From assembly GCA_004835665.1 (NCBI GenBank), contig RBKR01000013.1, positions 310,001 to 374,000 on the forward strand: a stretch of 64,000 nt of DNA, written 5' to 3'. Made by a program: the position numbers and the translations under genes. Shown here piece after piece: positions 45,033 through 56,534 of this stretch (its first letter is position 1; every line of letters begins with the position of its first letter). The DNA is from Phoma sp. XZ068 (taxonomy: Eukaryota; Ascomycota; Dothideomycetes; Pleosporales; Didymellaceae). The notes beneath the pieces were generated by a model that had not been told where the DNA came from, did no database searches, and saw nothing but the letters and a program-made list of their open reading frames with translations.

Positions 45033-46612
45033 ATGTCGGCGAACAAGGACTTCACCGTCGAAATTGGCGAGGTTGCGCCAGTGACACCTGCTGGCCAGCA
45101 AAGTCCAAAGCAGCGGGGATCATTTGAAGGCATCATCGAGAAAGTCTCTTCCTTCTTATCTGAGTGGACTCCGTTCTGCCTCGTGGCATCTTACTTCGTC
45201 TTCTCGACATGCATGTACATGTATTGCAGCGAGGGTTTGATCGCCGTGTTTTGGTTCATCTACATGTGCACCAACTTCTACATTGCTGGAGCAACTGTTA
45301 TCGAGGCTTTCATGAGTATCACCCCCTGTCGCGAGGCAAGGAAAGTCGTCACTCAGGCAGAAGAGAAGGGTTGGTTGTTTCCCACCGCCCACAACAAGCT
45401 ACCGATTCTGGATCTCCTCATTGTCGCATATCTACCGAACGAGAAGGACATTATCGTAGACCGTGCCATATACGCCTTGGAGCAGCTGGACTATCCCCAG
45501 GACAAGATCCGAATCAACATTCTCTACAACACGCCCGTCTCAATCGAGCCTCTGGAGACTGAGCTTCACGAATTACCCCTGAGATACCCACATGCCAGAA
45601 TCATCAAAGTGCCCAATTCCACTTCCAAAGCAGACAACCTCAACTACTTCTTTACCTTGGACACTGGCTCTGACGTTATTGCTATCTACGATTGCGACCA
45701 CTATCCCCATCCGAATGGTCCTCGCTGGGCAGCCGAGCGCTTCATGGCTGACACCGAAGTCGACATTGTCCAAGGTCGATGCATCGTTTTCAATTCCAAC
45801 GACACCTTCCTTACCAGTATGATTGCTGTCGAGTTTGACAAGATTTACGCCGTGTCTCATCCAGGGCGTTCCACGATGTGGGGCTTCGGCTTGTTCTGCG
45901 GGAGCAATGGATACTGGAGGACTTCCCTTCTTCGTGACATGAAGATGGACGGATCCATGCTGACTGAGGATATTGACTCTGCCCTTCGCGCCTTCTCCCG
46001 TGGCTGCAAGACTGTGCATGATCTCAACGTCACATCCTACGAGCTGGCACCTACGACAGTCAGCGCTTTCTGGAAACAGCGTCTTCGATGGGCGCAAGGT
46101 TGGGCGCAGGCTTCCATGCGGCACGCCAAAATGATTTACAACGGTGTCCAGGATCCGCTTCACGAGGGTAGCAAGCGAGATTTCACAGCCAGATTTGGCG
46201 TGCTTTCGCTTCTACTCATTCGCGAGGCTTCGTACTACCTTGTCACCCAGTACACATGTCTAGTATTATCGTTCTTGATTGTCAAATTTCCGTCTTCAGG
46301 CGAGGAGTTGTGGAAACTGGTCTACTTCCAGTATCCTGTGTCACAGTGGCTTTTCATCATCAGGTACGTACATTCGTTTCATGTTCCGAATTCATGAACT
46401 ACGCTAATGCAGCCTCCAACAGCCTGGTGTGTCTGGTTGCCACGCTGTGGATCACGAACCAGGTCAAGTCTGAGTTCGTGTCGAGGAAAATGATCATTCT
46501 ATTTTCTATCGCATATCCGTTCTATTTGGTGTTGTCTGCGACTATCGGACTTTACGGACATGCTCGACAGATCGTCAAGTACAGCTCCTGGAATCCAACA
46601 GCAAGGAAGTAA
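45033..46612 (+). CDS. Processive family 2 glycosyltransferase (polysaccharide synthase)
   Basis: Two exons, 45033-46363 and 46423-46612, with a 59-bp intron, give 506 aa. Two membrane segments (~47-95) precede the GT-A domain. Catalytic landmarks are SKADNLN (199-205), DCD (220-222, metal/UDP-sugar), TED (311-313, catalytic base) and QRLRW (349-353), the signature of processive synthases such as cellulose, chitin and hyaluronan synthases. C-terminal membrane helices follow and form the export channel in the family. The best-known fungal relatives are the GT2 proteins needed for hyphal growth on solid surfaces in Zymoseptoria and Fusarium, and Cps1-like synthases; the polymer is not established from sequence. 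Its neighbours are two acyltransferase-3-type membrane proteins, which points to an acyl-modified extracellular polysaccharide. The start was chosen at the first ATG (MSANKDF). Confidence 0.88.
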
Positions 46613-48079
46613 TGTATTATGTAATATACTTTGGCAACTTTGCCACTTCATGTAATTCCCCTTTATTCCTGCCATTTACAAGAAGCACATAGAGCCTTCC
46701 CACTGTGTTGGGTTGGTGCCCTACTTTCACCAATATCACATGCATCCATTTACATGGCTACACCAGTTCACGAATTTGATCTGCAAATTCGGTCTAGCAC
46801 GGGTGCTCCACCGCTATCTACGCAACTGTTCAATGCTTTTTCAAATCGCCATCTTGCGCCTGAGTCACTCTTTTTGCTGTCTTATTCTTGATAGTAGACC
46901 TAATCATCCCCGATGCGACGGCAATTACCTATCTGTTCCCTCACCGCATCTTGCGCTTTTGAAATCTCTTCGCCAGCATTGGTCGAGATCGACATTGTTT
47001 TCGGTCGCAATAGATTTCGATCAGCGCGGTCTAACTGAATCCACGATTCTTGATAGAGCCAGTCTGGCCAAGCTTTACAGAGCCTCATCCTCGGACGACG
47101 GCATTTATGAAACGCATGGGAACAAGACCCATAAGGCCTTGGCACATCTACATGTTCGCTAGCGGTAGCACCCGTACGCTTTAGCCAATGTTGAGCATTA
47201 GCTTAACCACTAGAAGCAAACGTTTTTCGGTGGCTTATGCACGCACCACGGAAACGCCTACGATCTGCATTGGGAAATTGTGATTGCTATCATCACCTAT
47301 CAATAATGCACAACACATCCTTTTAGCCTTCCCGAGCTGCAGTCGTACAGTTTCGCAATAGGCATGGGTCTGCACCTATCAGATCTTCTCAACGCAGAAA
47401 ACGACATGTGAATTTCCCACCTCCCCACAAAAGTCGTCAGCGTTCACAGGTACTGCAAGGAAGATTCTAAACCCGACGCGATTCATTCAAAGGCAAGTTC
47501 CACGTAGGTCCATTATATAAGCTCCCGTGACGGCAAATCCCAAAATTTCGATCTTCCTGTCAACAAGGCAAAGTAAATCATGATCGCTCGACAGGGACGT
47601 GCCTCCCGCACTAACCGTGGGAGCTTTCGGTCTCAACCTTGCTGGCGCTGACCACCACGTGTCATATCCTAGCGTCCGTTAGCAACACTAAAGCATCTCC
47701 GTTCCTATCTGAAGCAGGACAACGCGTCCTGGAACGCAATCAAAGTATCCATTTCGTCTTGGCGCATATCCAACTTATCGTCGATTTTCGGGTAGCAGCT
47801 GAAAATTTGTTGGCCCAATTTGGAGCATTGTGCGCCGCAATGTTGTGCAAGGATGACAACTTATGCGAAGCCCCGTCAAGCCCCCGAGTACCAAGAGGTT
47901 GATCTCGGGTCCCCCCACGGAAAATTGGGTGTACTGTTGTGCGACGAGCAACACGTGTTCTGGTAGCGTCTAGACTGGGTGGATGTCGTACGCAAATTTC
48001 CCATAGCTGTGGTGTTCAAGAAAGTCGTTCGTCTGTCCGAGACTGAGATTGACTGTTGCTCAAGCACCATTCGCTCAAC
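46613..48079. other. Intergenic region between GT2 and acyltransferase genes
   Basis: 1.47 kb without a convincing gene; frames up to 149 codons lack motifs and overlap others. A TATA-like ATTATATAAGC at about 47512 is present. It should hold the GT2 3' UTR and the promoter of the next gene. Confidence 0.55.
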
Positions 48080-49448
48080 ATGAAGTCGCAACTTCTGTCC
48101 ACTCCTTTGACTTCGGTGTTCTCCACGACGAGCTCATTATCTTCAACTCGGCTTGCATCACAAGACTATCTTATCGGTCTGCGTGGCCTTCTCGTCCTTC
48201 AGTCATTCTTGTTCATCTTCTTCCAAGTCTTTCTCCCGACTGCAGTACCAGACTCCAAGAATGAAGATGGGCCCCTCTATCAGGTCATCCTGCGCAAATC
48301 ATTCTCGGTCATATTCTTGAACGAATCCCTCATCTACTCCTGGATCATCTTCCTCTCCGCCCGGACAATCGCCTTGCCATATCTCAACAACACAAGCCGT
48401 GAGGTTTGTGCATCCAGCGTCTTCCGCCGCAGCGTTAGACTATGGATTCCGACCTTTGTTGCCTTCTCAGTCGCGGTTGCGGCGTTCAATGCCGCTGACA
48501 CTGCGTACATTACCGACTTCTTTGCTCGGACGGGCAACGTCTCCACCGAAATTCCAATGCGCATGCGCAACTTCTTGGTGTACTTCAACTCGCTGTTCGA
48601 AATCTTCTGGGTGAACAAGCAGTTCAGCTACCAGGCTGCGAACAAAGCCTTCCCATCTGGCACGTTGTGGATTGTATCAGTGCTCTTCCAGCAGAGCTAT
48701 ACCGTCTACATGACCATGATTATTGTACCATATACCCGAGCCTCTTGGCGCTTCAAGGCGCTCGTTATCTTCATCTTGACGGCGTTTTGGGTGCAGAGCT
48801 GGGCCTGGTACAGTGTGACTGCGCTCCTGATCACCGATGCTGTGCTCAACATGGACCTCCAAGTCCGATCGAGGACAGGTTTCAAGATTGGGAAATTCAC
48901 AATCCCAATGTGGCCTTTGTACGCAGCGTTCATGTTGACAGGTGTTATCTTGCAGTTCCTGTTCATCTCTTGGAAGCCGAGCATGCGCAACAACGAGCAC
49001 CACGGGCACACAGGCCTGTACACTGAGGGTATGCTCAATAACGAGCAGGATCTCGATCAGCCTCTGGCCAGAGTCGACAACTTTTTCTTCATGCTGGGAG
49101 CGATGCTGCTGATTGAGACGTACGACGCGCCACAGAAAGTACTGCGATGCAAAATGCTTGTTGCACTGGGAAGGAGAAGCTTCAGTAAGTAATACAACAT
49201 AATATTTGTAAAGCGGCACTAACATCCTGTCAGGTACCTTTCTCATGCAGTCCATCATCGTCTACACTGTCGGTATCAAGCTGTGGGTGTCCATGGATGA
49301 TGCCGGCATAGCAAGTACTGTGAGTACTCTGGCGAGCTTCGTTGCTTGTGCATCCTTAGTCGCAGTTGCCTCAGAGTTGTTCTACCGTCTTGTGGATTTG
49401 CCGAGCATTGCCGCGGCGAAATCATTTTGGACTTGGATGATCAAATAA
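48080..49448 (+). CDS. Acyltransferase-3-like multispanning membrane protein
   Basis: Two exons, 48080-49184 and 49234-49448, with a 49-bp intron, give 439 aa. The ATG at 48080 is the first in frame; upstream frame extension uses TTG. The sequence opens DYLIGLRGLLVLQSFLFIFF, the LxGLRG block that begins acyltransferase-3 (Acyl_transf_3/OafA-type) domains. About ten hydrophobic segments follow, with the family-like WNK-type region FWVNKQFSYQAANKAFPSGTLW. The His that usually follows the Arg of this first helix is absent, so catalysis by the standard mechanism is uncertain. It lies about 1.5 kb downstream of the GT2 synthase on the same strand and about 8 kb from the GH16-acyltransferase fusion. 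It may acylate the GT2 product, or help export it. Confidence 0.72.
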
Positions 49449-49627
49449 AGCCCTTTTTGTGGTTTGAGGATATTGATGCTTCTTTTCGTGTAGTCATAAC
49501 ATTGCCCTTCCCTTTGAGGGTACTAATCGAGCGATTCGTAAATACCACTGGTATCGTTGATATAATCAATGTAGCTGATGAAATGAACACATAGACAGCC
49601 AGTGCTTGCGATTCTTGAAAAGAAGAA

Positions 49628-51594
49628 TCATTTCAACTTGTACTTTTCGTACCACCCGCCTTGCTTTAGCTCTTCCTTTTTCGTCTGCATTCTCTGTCCC
49701 AAAGGACCGCCGCCTAACAGCCACCCCAACAGCATGATGAATGCAGTGAACGGTATTGCGGCTAGGAAAAACCAGCCGTAGGTGTACTTCAAGGCCGCGA
49801 CATCTTCATTCATGCTGAAGAAGGCGGAAACAAAGCTAAGTGGGATGAACGTGGTCGCTAGCCAGGTCAGGCGTGCTAAGTTATGGTTCTCTTCTAGTCC
49901 AAGCTTGGAGTCTTCTATGGAGATCTCCGATACGACAATGTCGGTCAGGCGGTCAGCGCGCGCCTGCAGTTCCTCAAGAGCCTTGAAGACACGCTTGAAG
50001 TCGGGTTCGATATTTGCCAAAGCCTCTCTTGTGCTGGTCTTCTCCGCCTTCGGATCCGTGGTGAGCCTGATTGCGCTAGGTAATGACTGCTCTATTGTTT
50101 CCGTGACCATATCTCGAAAGACAGGAATCTGGCGTCGCCACGTGTGCAGACGTTTCAAGGATGAATCAATAGCATCGCCTTTTGAACGGAACACTGCTGG
50201 CATTTCAATCTCCCACTCAATTTGGCTTAATCGCGTCTTGACATAGTCGCAGACAACAAGCCATTCAGCGCAGATTGTGTAGAGGGTCGGGTAGGCAAGA
50301 ACTTGCGGTTCAATCTGGTTAACAGAGGCAGCTTCAAACCATGGGTATGCTTCTGTCATCTGGACAATGTCGTCGTACCATGACTTTGTTGGACTTATCG
50401 AAGGGGCGGACTCCCCTCCGGCGGCAGCTTTGTCTTCGTTTTCTTTTTGTTTTTCCATACTTGTCGTTGGCAGCCAATTTGTGCGATCATGCCAAAGTGG
50501 TGTCCCTTCCTTCACGGTGGGATCAAGGAGTACGACGCCCACAGTACCATTGCCACATCGCTTGTCTTTTCCGATCCATATTGTTGTTCGTGTACGGATG
50601 ATAGAGACCAATGCTTTCTGTGACTTGACCTCTTTACCGTCCTTGAATTTCTTGATTATTCTGGCCTTCTCGGCCTTTTTGTCCTCCTTGTTTGACCTGA
50701 CTCCCGCCTGTACATTTACCTCCTCCTCGGCCTTCTCTTCTTCTTCGTGCCAATCTTTGTAATGCCAGTGGTTGTTGTCGTTATCAGGACGCCGAACTAC
50801 GTTCCACATATTGGCATCCTCCCGGGCAGCTTCATAAGACTCCTCTGTGTGGTGATATCGAAGCCTTACGTTACGCAATTGAAACCAGGACCGCTGACTC
50901 TTGCTCACCAATAGACTCGAAGGCATTGTCCAAGAATCGCGCGTGTTGTGCCACACGTAGTCAGCGATCTGTTCCCGGAAAAACAAAGGGTCTATATCGA
51001 ATCTGGAGCCGAGAAGTTCGATGACTCGCCGAGAAAGGTCCTCGACGATGAACAACCGCAACGGTGGTGTTGTTGAGCTGTCATATGATAGTGTATCCAA
51101 CGTGTTGGCGAGATCTGTGTCAGAAATGATAGATCTCGACTCAGGTGTGAGTTTTCCATATTCAAGGAATGTAACCTTCGTTCTGGCACAACGATCTGCG
51201 CGCTCTTTTGGAGAGAGAAAGGGCCACTGTAGAGGTGTAGTGCCCACTTCCATAAAGTCAGCCAGTTGCTGCAAAGTCTTCCAAGATCTTGACAATTTCT
51301 TGATATAAGCCAGATACGGCATGTCATGTCTAAGCGCATTAATTCGCGTTGGTCTTGCAAGTGGAGTGGTCTGGCCTACAGGTCTGTAATTCTCCATCTT
51401 TCCGGAACGTGACCTCGATCAAAGCAAGTACCAATCCAGTAGGGTCCAAACTTCTTCTCATACTCTGGGGTGTGGGGAATAAGCCGTTTATCCTTCTCTT
51501 TCTTTGAGCCCTTCTCGACGTCCTTCGCCATGTTCTTTGGCGATGACTCTGCGGACAGAGACGTAGACTCAGATGGAACAAAGTGTTTGTTCAT
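49628..51594 (-). CDS. CorA-like membrane protein (divalent cation transporter family)
   Basis: Two exons, 51432-51594 and 49628-51375, joined by a 56-bp intron (GTACTT...CTGTAG), give 636 aa beginning MNKHFVPSESTSL. Without this junction two frames overlap by 22 nt, and the longer one starts at 51397 (589 aa). The large N-terminal soluble region includes a Lys/Glu-rich coiled segment near the middle. The C-terminus has the CorA layout: a long helix (TDIVVSEISIEDSKLGLEEN), two membrane helices, and FFSMNEDVAALKY between them, where canonical CorA has YGMN. The Gly of GMN is replaced by Ser, so magnesium transport is not assured; many fungal CorA-like proteins of this kind have unknown roles. 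It converges on the acyltransferase gene with 179 bp between stops. Confidence 0.75.
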
Positions 51595-52809
51595 AGCAGA
51601 AACGACGAAACAGTCAGGCTCGACAGATGGGTCGCACGGGACGGGCCATCATATAGCCTCTTGATGCGGCGTTGGCGAGGTGCCACATGGGGCCAAAATA
51701 CGGGGGAAGGCTGAGCGGCTGAGGCAGCCGCAGTCGCGTGTGTCAGAAGTCATACATGGGTCCCGCCTGAACATGACCGGTATCTTTAAACAGACTCGGC
51801 ACTGCGCAAAACATCATGCGCTATTGACACGTATATTCTGACTTGCCGAGTTCCGTATTGTGGTAATAAACTGGTGTTGAGGGTTGAAAAGTTGCCTTAG
51901 GTAGATGCCTTCAGGCGCCCCGCATGCGCACTACCGTAAAAGGGCCCCAGCCGCATGACTATCCCGAACATCATCACGAAGTGACACACGTTTCGCAAAT
52001 GTCTGTTGACTGCGCATCTAGCTGCTTCATCGCGTACTGAAGAACAGGGCAAATTCTCCACCAGAGCTTCTTGAATTAGCTGTAGATCTGACCACCATCT
52101 CCGCAAAAGAAGCGAGAAGCATCCGAGCTGAGCAGCATGGAAATTGTCGTGGCGGTCTCCCAGTCCACTCGCATGCTTAGGAGTAAGGTTTTTCGCGTAA
52201 CTAGAAGATCGTTAGCTGCAGACAACCTGCAGCGCCCTCACACCAAGGCCACCACGCCGCAAACCATAACACTTCCTGACAGCCTGGCCACTGCCGATGT
52301 TCTGCACCGCGAAAGCCTTCTCCGACATGCTGTCCCCTTTCTACTTGCACTGCTCTAACTAGTGCTGTGCCGCTATCAAGCGTGTTTTTGTCCCACTCTC
52401 TTTGTGACCTTTTGCTGTAGAAAACACGCGCTGTAAGAGCTGCGTTGCCTTGGTTGTAAAGCAACACGGGGTCTTCAGGTGGCCTGCCGGTCAAAGCTAC
52501 CGCCTCGACCTGTCCAGGTGTTTCTTGTGGTCGGGTGCAGATACCTGCAGATCGAGCAGCGGCGCTCCATTTCGTGTCGCGATTGCAAAAAAGGCCGCTG
52601 GTAGGAAACAGCATGATCCCAACGAAAAAACATCTTGTCTGAAAGTCGCCGTGTTTGTTCAGTGTTTGCGCTGAACTGGCAGCACCGTCAACACGAAAAC
52701 AGATTCTGGCTCCTCGACATCGCAAAAACACGGACAATGCGGGACCCTCATCAATTTTCTGAAAGTGCCTTTAATCATATGCTCGTCTGTGCGAATGACA
52801 GAATGAGAA
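51595..52809. other. Intergenic region
   Basis: 1.2 kb between the CorA-like and dioxygenase genes. Open frames up to 178 codons (52201-52737, minus) have no motif and look like chance. Nothing else is supported. Confidence 0.55.
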
Positions 52810-54074
52810 TCACTTACTCTCCCCACCGGCCCCCAAACTAGCACTCCTAATATACGGCTCCAAAGGGAAAACCTGCCTCTCCGCCTGTACACCCCCATAC
52901 ACCTTCTCCCACCTCTCCTTCAACGCCTCCGGCGTCTCCCAAGCATTCTCTGGATCCCTCAACCACAGTCTGACCAAATGCCTCTGCTTCTCCTCCGTAT
53001 TCGTAAACCCGTCACGCGCATGGAAGATGCTTAGATTATTCGCAAACTGCACGTCGCCTTTCTTGAAGTTGAGAGATACGGCGTACTTCTCAGCAAGGAA
53101 GTGCAATGCATCGAGAGCTTCAGCTTGCGCTTCGGTAATGGGTGGGATATCGGGTGAGCGAGGAAGACCTTGAAAGCCAGTGAATGTGCGGCGGGCGTAC
53201 TGAATGACGAGGCGCTCAGGGGACGTGGGAGTTGGGGGTTGGTGGTGGAGAAGGGGACGGGAGATGTAGGGTTTGGTTTTGTCGCCGAAGCTGGATGCCA
53301 CGTTAGTCTGCGTTCAAGGAAGAACTGTATCGCTTACTTCTCGGCAGGCCATGGCTCCGCTAATGTCCTGATAAGGTCGGGTCGAGTGCGCGCTAGTTCG
53401 TTGTATACACGCCAACTGCTGCTCAATTTGCTTTCTCCGCCCTGTGCCGCCTCTTCAAGGGATAGCAAGGCAATCACATCCCCTGAGTCGGTGTGGAAGA
53501 CCTGCTTGTCCGTTGTATATGCTGGAGCTCCGATCTTGTTCGCATCATAGACCTTGCTCAAGTCTTTGATATGGTTGAGTACGACGTCTGCTGGCTTTCC
53601 GTCGTACTGATTGTCTTGACGACCGCGGATTGGTGCAATATGAGAGGCAAGGCCAGCGTAGATCGTGATGATCTCCTCTCTTGTGTGTTTTGATACAGGG
53701 AGACCTCGGATAACCTTGAAGCCAAAGGCGTGATGGATCTCATGAGAAATCTTTCGCAACTTATCGTGAAGATTTGGTAGCGGGAATGTTTCTTGATTAA
53801 CGTGACCTATGGAGTTTCCTAAGCTCTTGAAATGCTTGAGAGCCACCTCGATCTCGTCAAGGTCGGCTGTGGTAAGTTCATAAGTCCAGTTGAAGCGCTC
53901 GGCAATGTCGGTATTGTCCCAAACGAGATCTGACTTCAGCTCTGCAGGGAAGCCAGGTGGCAAGGTCTTATCCAGGTTGTCGTTCTTCAGACGTCTTTGC
54001 ACACGGGCCAGGTACTTGTCATGGTCTGGAGTGTAGCCGATTTCTGGCTGCTGTGCAACCTGTGCAATAGCCAT
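52810..54074 (-). CDS. TauD/TfdA-family Fe(II)/2-oxoglutarate dioxygenase
   Basis: Two exons, 53338-54074 and 52810-53290, with a 47-bp intron (GTAAGC...TCCAG), give 405 aa starting MAIAQVAQQPEIGYTP. Iron ligands are visible as the HxD of QVFHTDSGDVIALL and the distal His in NNLSIFHARDGF; the Arg of HLVRLWLRDPE would bind 2-oxoglutarate. These enzymes hydroxylate or cleave substrates such as taurine, sulfonates, carboxylates or secondary metabolites in the cytosol; the substrate cannot be read from sequence. The 54098 frame start is TTG, so the ATG at 54074 is preferred. A good donor (GTAAGT) lies at the last codons and could splice to a slightly different C-terminus, so the very end is uncertain. 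Confidence 0.87.
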
Positions 54075-54548
54075 ACTTGAAAAGTTGAGGTAGATCAAAG
54101 GTACTCGTTAAGTCTGGTTATGTATATAATGGCATTAGATGTGAAGACTATTGTTCTTATAACTTTTGGATGTTGAGGGGAAGTTGCAAAGCAACGTCAG
54201 TGGGGTAGCAGTTGACGTGCGACCTGAGCTTATTACCGGTATAGGAATGTTGCGATGGTTCAACCAAAGCCAAGAATGGCGTGCTCATCAGTTCAACAGC
54301 TTTAGTTGCCGCGTGTCACCATGCCATAGGTATATGTGGTACGCATAAATCAGAAACACAGAGTGGTTTGCAATACACCGTAGACGCCGCAAGACGCCGC
54401 AAGACGCCGGAGTGTCAAGCACGCCGCGACGCGCTATCGTTGTCAATTCTATCCTAACACCCCCAGTAACAGTATTAAGTCTAATCCAACGCCGATCCTT
54501 ACAATACATGAAACCTAACATCAAGACTGGGTGAAACCATTTTTTTTC
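54075..54548. other. Spacer between the dioxygenase promoter and the secreted-protein 3' end
   Basis: 474 bp; no gene seen. It contains a three-copy 10-bp repeat, listed separately. Confidence 0.6.
54382..54410. repeat. 10-bp tandem repeat, three copies
   Basis: Three consecutive AGACGCCGCA-type units (starting at 54382, 54392 and 54402, the last ending CGG). There is no coding context. It lies between two minus-strand genes. Confidence 0.85.
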
Positions 54549-56534
54549 TTAGAAATAAAGTGCAGTGGGCCTGCGCTGTGCCATCCTCAGGAACGTGGTG
54601 TTTCCAGTGTACATCGGCCATCCACTCGAGGCAGTGCCCGTGCCGGTGACCAGACTCGGTGCGCCTGTGATTATTGGCATGTTACCTGTGCCTGTCTCAA
54701 GAGGGCCCTCATCGGTCGTCGGCGTCTCGCTAGATGGTGCATCAGTGACTTCAGGCTCGGCTGGTTCCTCAGTCGGTTCTGGCTCTGGTTCTTTGGTAGG
54801 CTCAGGCTCAGGGACATCTGTGGGCTTGGCGTTGTCGGGTCCGACTGGAACACAGGTGGAGAAGAGCGGCCATGCAGTCTCGAACAAATCCTTCTCAAAC
54901 GTAGGGGCTTCGTTGACTTTGCCAGCGTTAAGATTGACGTTGATGCCAACATCGGTTCCGAGTTGCACACCAACGGTTTTCTTGCTGTCACAAACCCCGA
55001 TAGTGTCAACGACGCCGGACATCTTCGCCTCAAAAAAGGGAAGTTGGGCGTCTACAGCAGCTTGGTAGCCCCATTCTATTCGTTGTTAGTGGGCTTCGCA
55101 AGGAAACATGTCAAGTATATCACTTACTGCCAAACACCTCGGCCTTGATCTGAATTCCGAGTTCGCTCCAAGCGCGAATATTACCACCAATCTCTGCACT
55201 GAAAGCTGGGTCAATCTTCTCAAAGTCTGGCTGCCAGCCGCTGATGCTGTTCTGGTCTGGCTTGCTGAGGCTAACATCGACCTTGGCTTCATCCTTAATC
55301 TTAGCCTTAGCCCCAACACTCATTACGCTGGTACCCTCGAGTGCCGATGAACCGAAGTGGACGCCCATGGTTATGAAAGGCCCAATTTCCAAAAATTTTG
55401 CTATCTTCAAAGCTTGGACAGGAATCTCGATCTCAGGCTTCATGTCCCATTGCAGCTCTTTGCCCAACTTGCCGTCGGCATTGAGAGACAACTTCATAAG
55501 AGCGTTGACACCCTGAGGATGGATGTTGAGTGTGGCGTCGTTGGGTATTCCCAACCAATTCTTGTGGATATCAAAATCCGCAATAACGCTTCCTCCAGTT
55601 GTCAGTTCAAGATCCGCGCTCAGAGCCATACCGGCTGTCTCTTTCGAATCTTTCGCATAATTGAAAAGATTGCCGTTGAAGGTATGCGAAATATCCATTT
55701 GAGTGCCATCGTCTCCGCGGCGTGCCAAATGAGGATGAGTGACATTGGCGGTGGCTGGATCCACGTATTCGTGGCCTAAATTGAGCTTGAATGATTGGGC
55801 AACCTCATCCCATGGCTTTTCTTCCGCGGTGATCTCGGCTGTTAGTTTGGCATCGTCAAACTTGATGGCGCTGACAAGATAGGGAGATCGATCATCTCCT
55901 TTGAAGCACATGTTTGGCTCTGTGACGAGAGTAAAGTGGTTGATATCTGCATCATCAATCCACTTCCAGGCCGACTTGGCATATGCTAGAGACTCCATGT
56001 CACTGAACTCCAGTATCATGGGTTTTCCCGGAGTACCGCAACTGATGGACTTCATCCGCTTTGCAAAGTTCTCGACCGCGAGGATGTACTCGTCGTCGTT
56101 CTGAGCGGACATAGTAAAGTTCGCAACGTAGATGTTGTCACCAGCTGTGAAACGTTAGACACCAATTGCATGAGGTGCGGGAAATACGTACCATAACCGC
56201 CCCAAAAGAAGGTGGAATGCTTTGCGGGATCAAAGCATCCGTTTCCTGGCATCTCGCGTTTCTCAGACCGACCCCTCAAGAGTACACCGGGATCACTGAT
56301 AGCTTTCAGCTCTATTGGAGGGAGTGCTCGCTTGGTGACCACCTTGGTGTGAAGGTCATCTGGACTATGGATAGGGTCCAATCTTAGTGGAGTGGGAGCT
56401 CGTTTGGCAGCCTGACCTGTGCCAGCGCCAGGATGATGACCAGTGCCCCATGGTTCAAGGTCGACGGCACTCGCTTCCAAAACGAAAGCAGTAGTGAAGG
56501 CCAGCTTCAGAAGACTGCTTGGGTTGAAAACCAT
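54549..56534 (-). CDS. Secreted protein with acidic Pro/Glu/Thr-rich tail, unknown function
   Basis: Three exons, 56192-56534, 55128-56144 and 54549-55075, give 628 aa. The ATG at 56534 begins a signal peptide (MVFNPSSLLKLAFTTAFVLEASA). The N-terminal part has several Lys-Arg pairs (AAKRAP, TKRALP, EKREMP) that could be Kex2 sites, so the protein may be processed. After the first junction (FFWGGYAGDNIYVANFTM) comes a compact domain with conserved-looking Cys residues (SISCGTPGKPMILEF, NMCFKGDD). A long beta-rich region follows, rich in alternating hydrophobic residues (ADLELTTGGSVIADFDI). The C-terminus is a disordered EPEPTKEPEPEPTEEP-type tail. I do not recognise a named activity. The layout suits a cell-wall or extracellular fungal protein. 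Confidence 0.75.

Noticed and set aside
51376..51397. Programmed frameshift between the two overlapping CorA-like frames
   Set aside because: A 56-bp GT-AG intron (51376-51431) joins the frames in phase, so ordinary splicing explains the overlap.
54360..54480. tRNA-like antisense frame (VRIELTT) near the 10-bp repeat
   Set aside because: No acceptor stem, D arm or consensus T loop could be folded on either strand; at most a decayed remnant.
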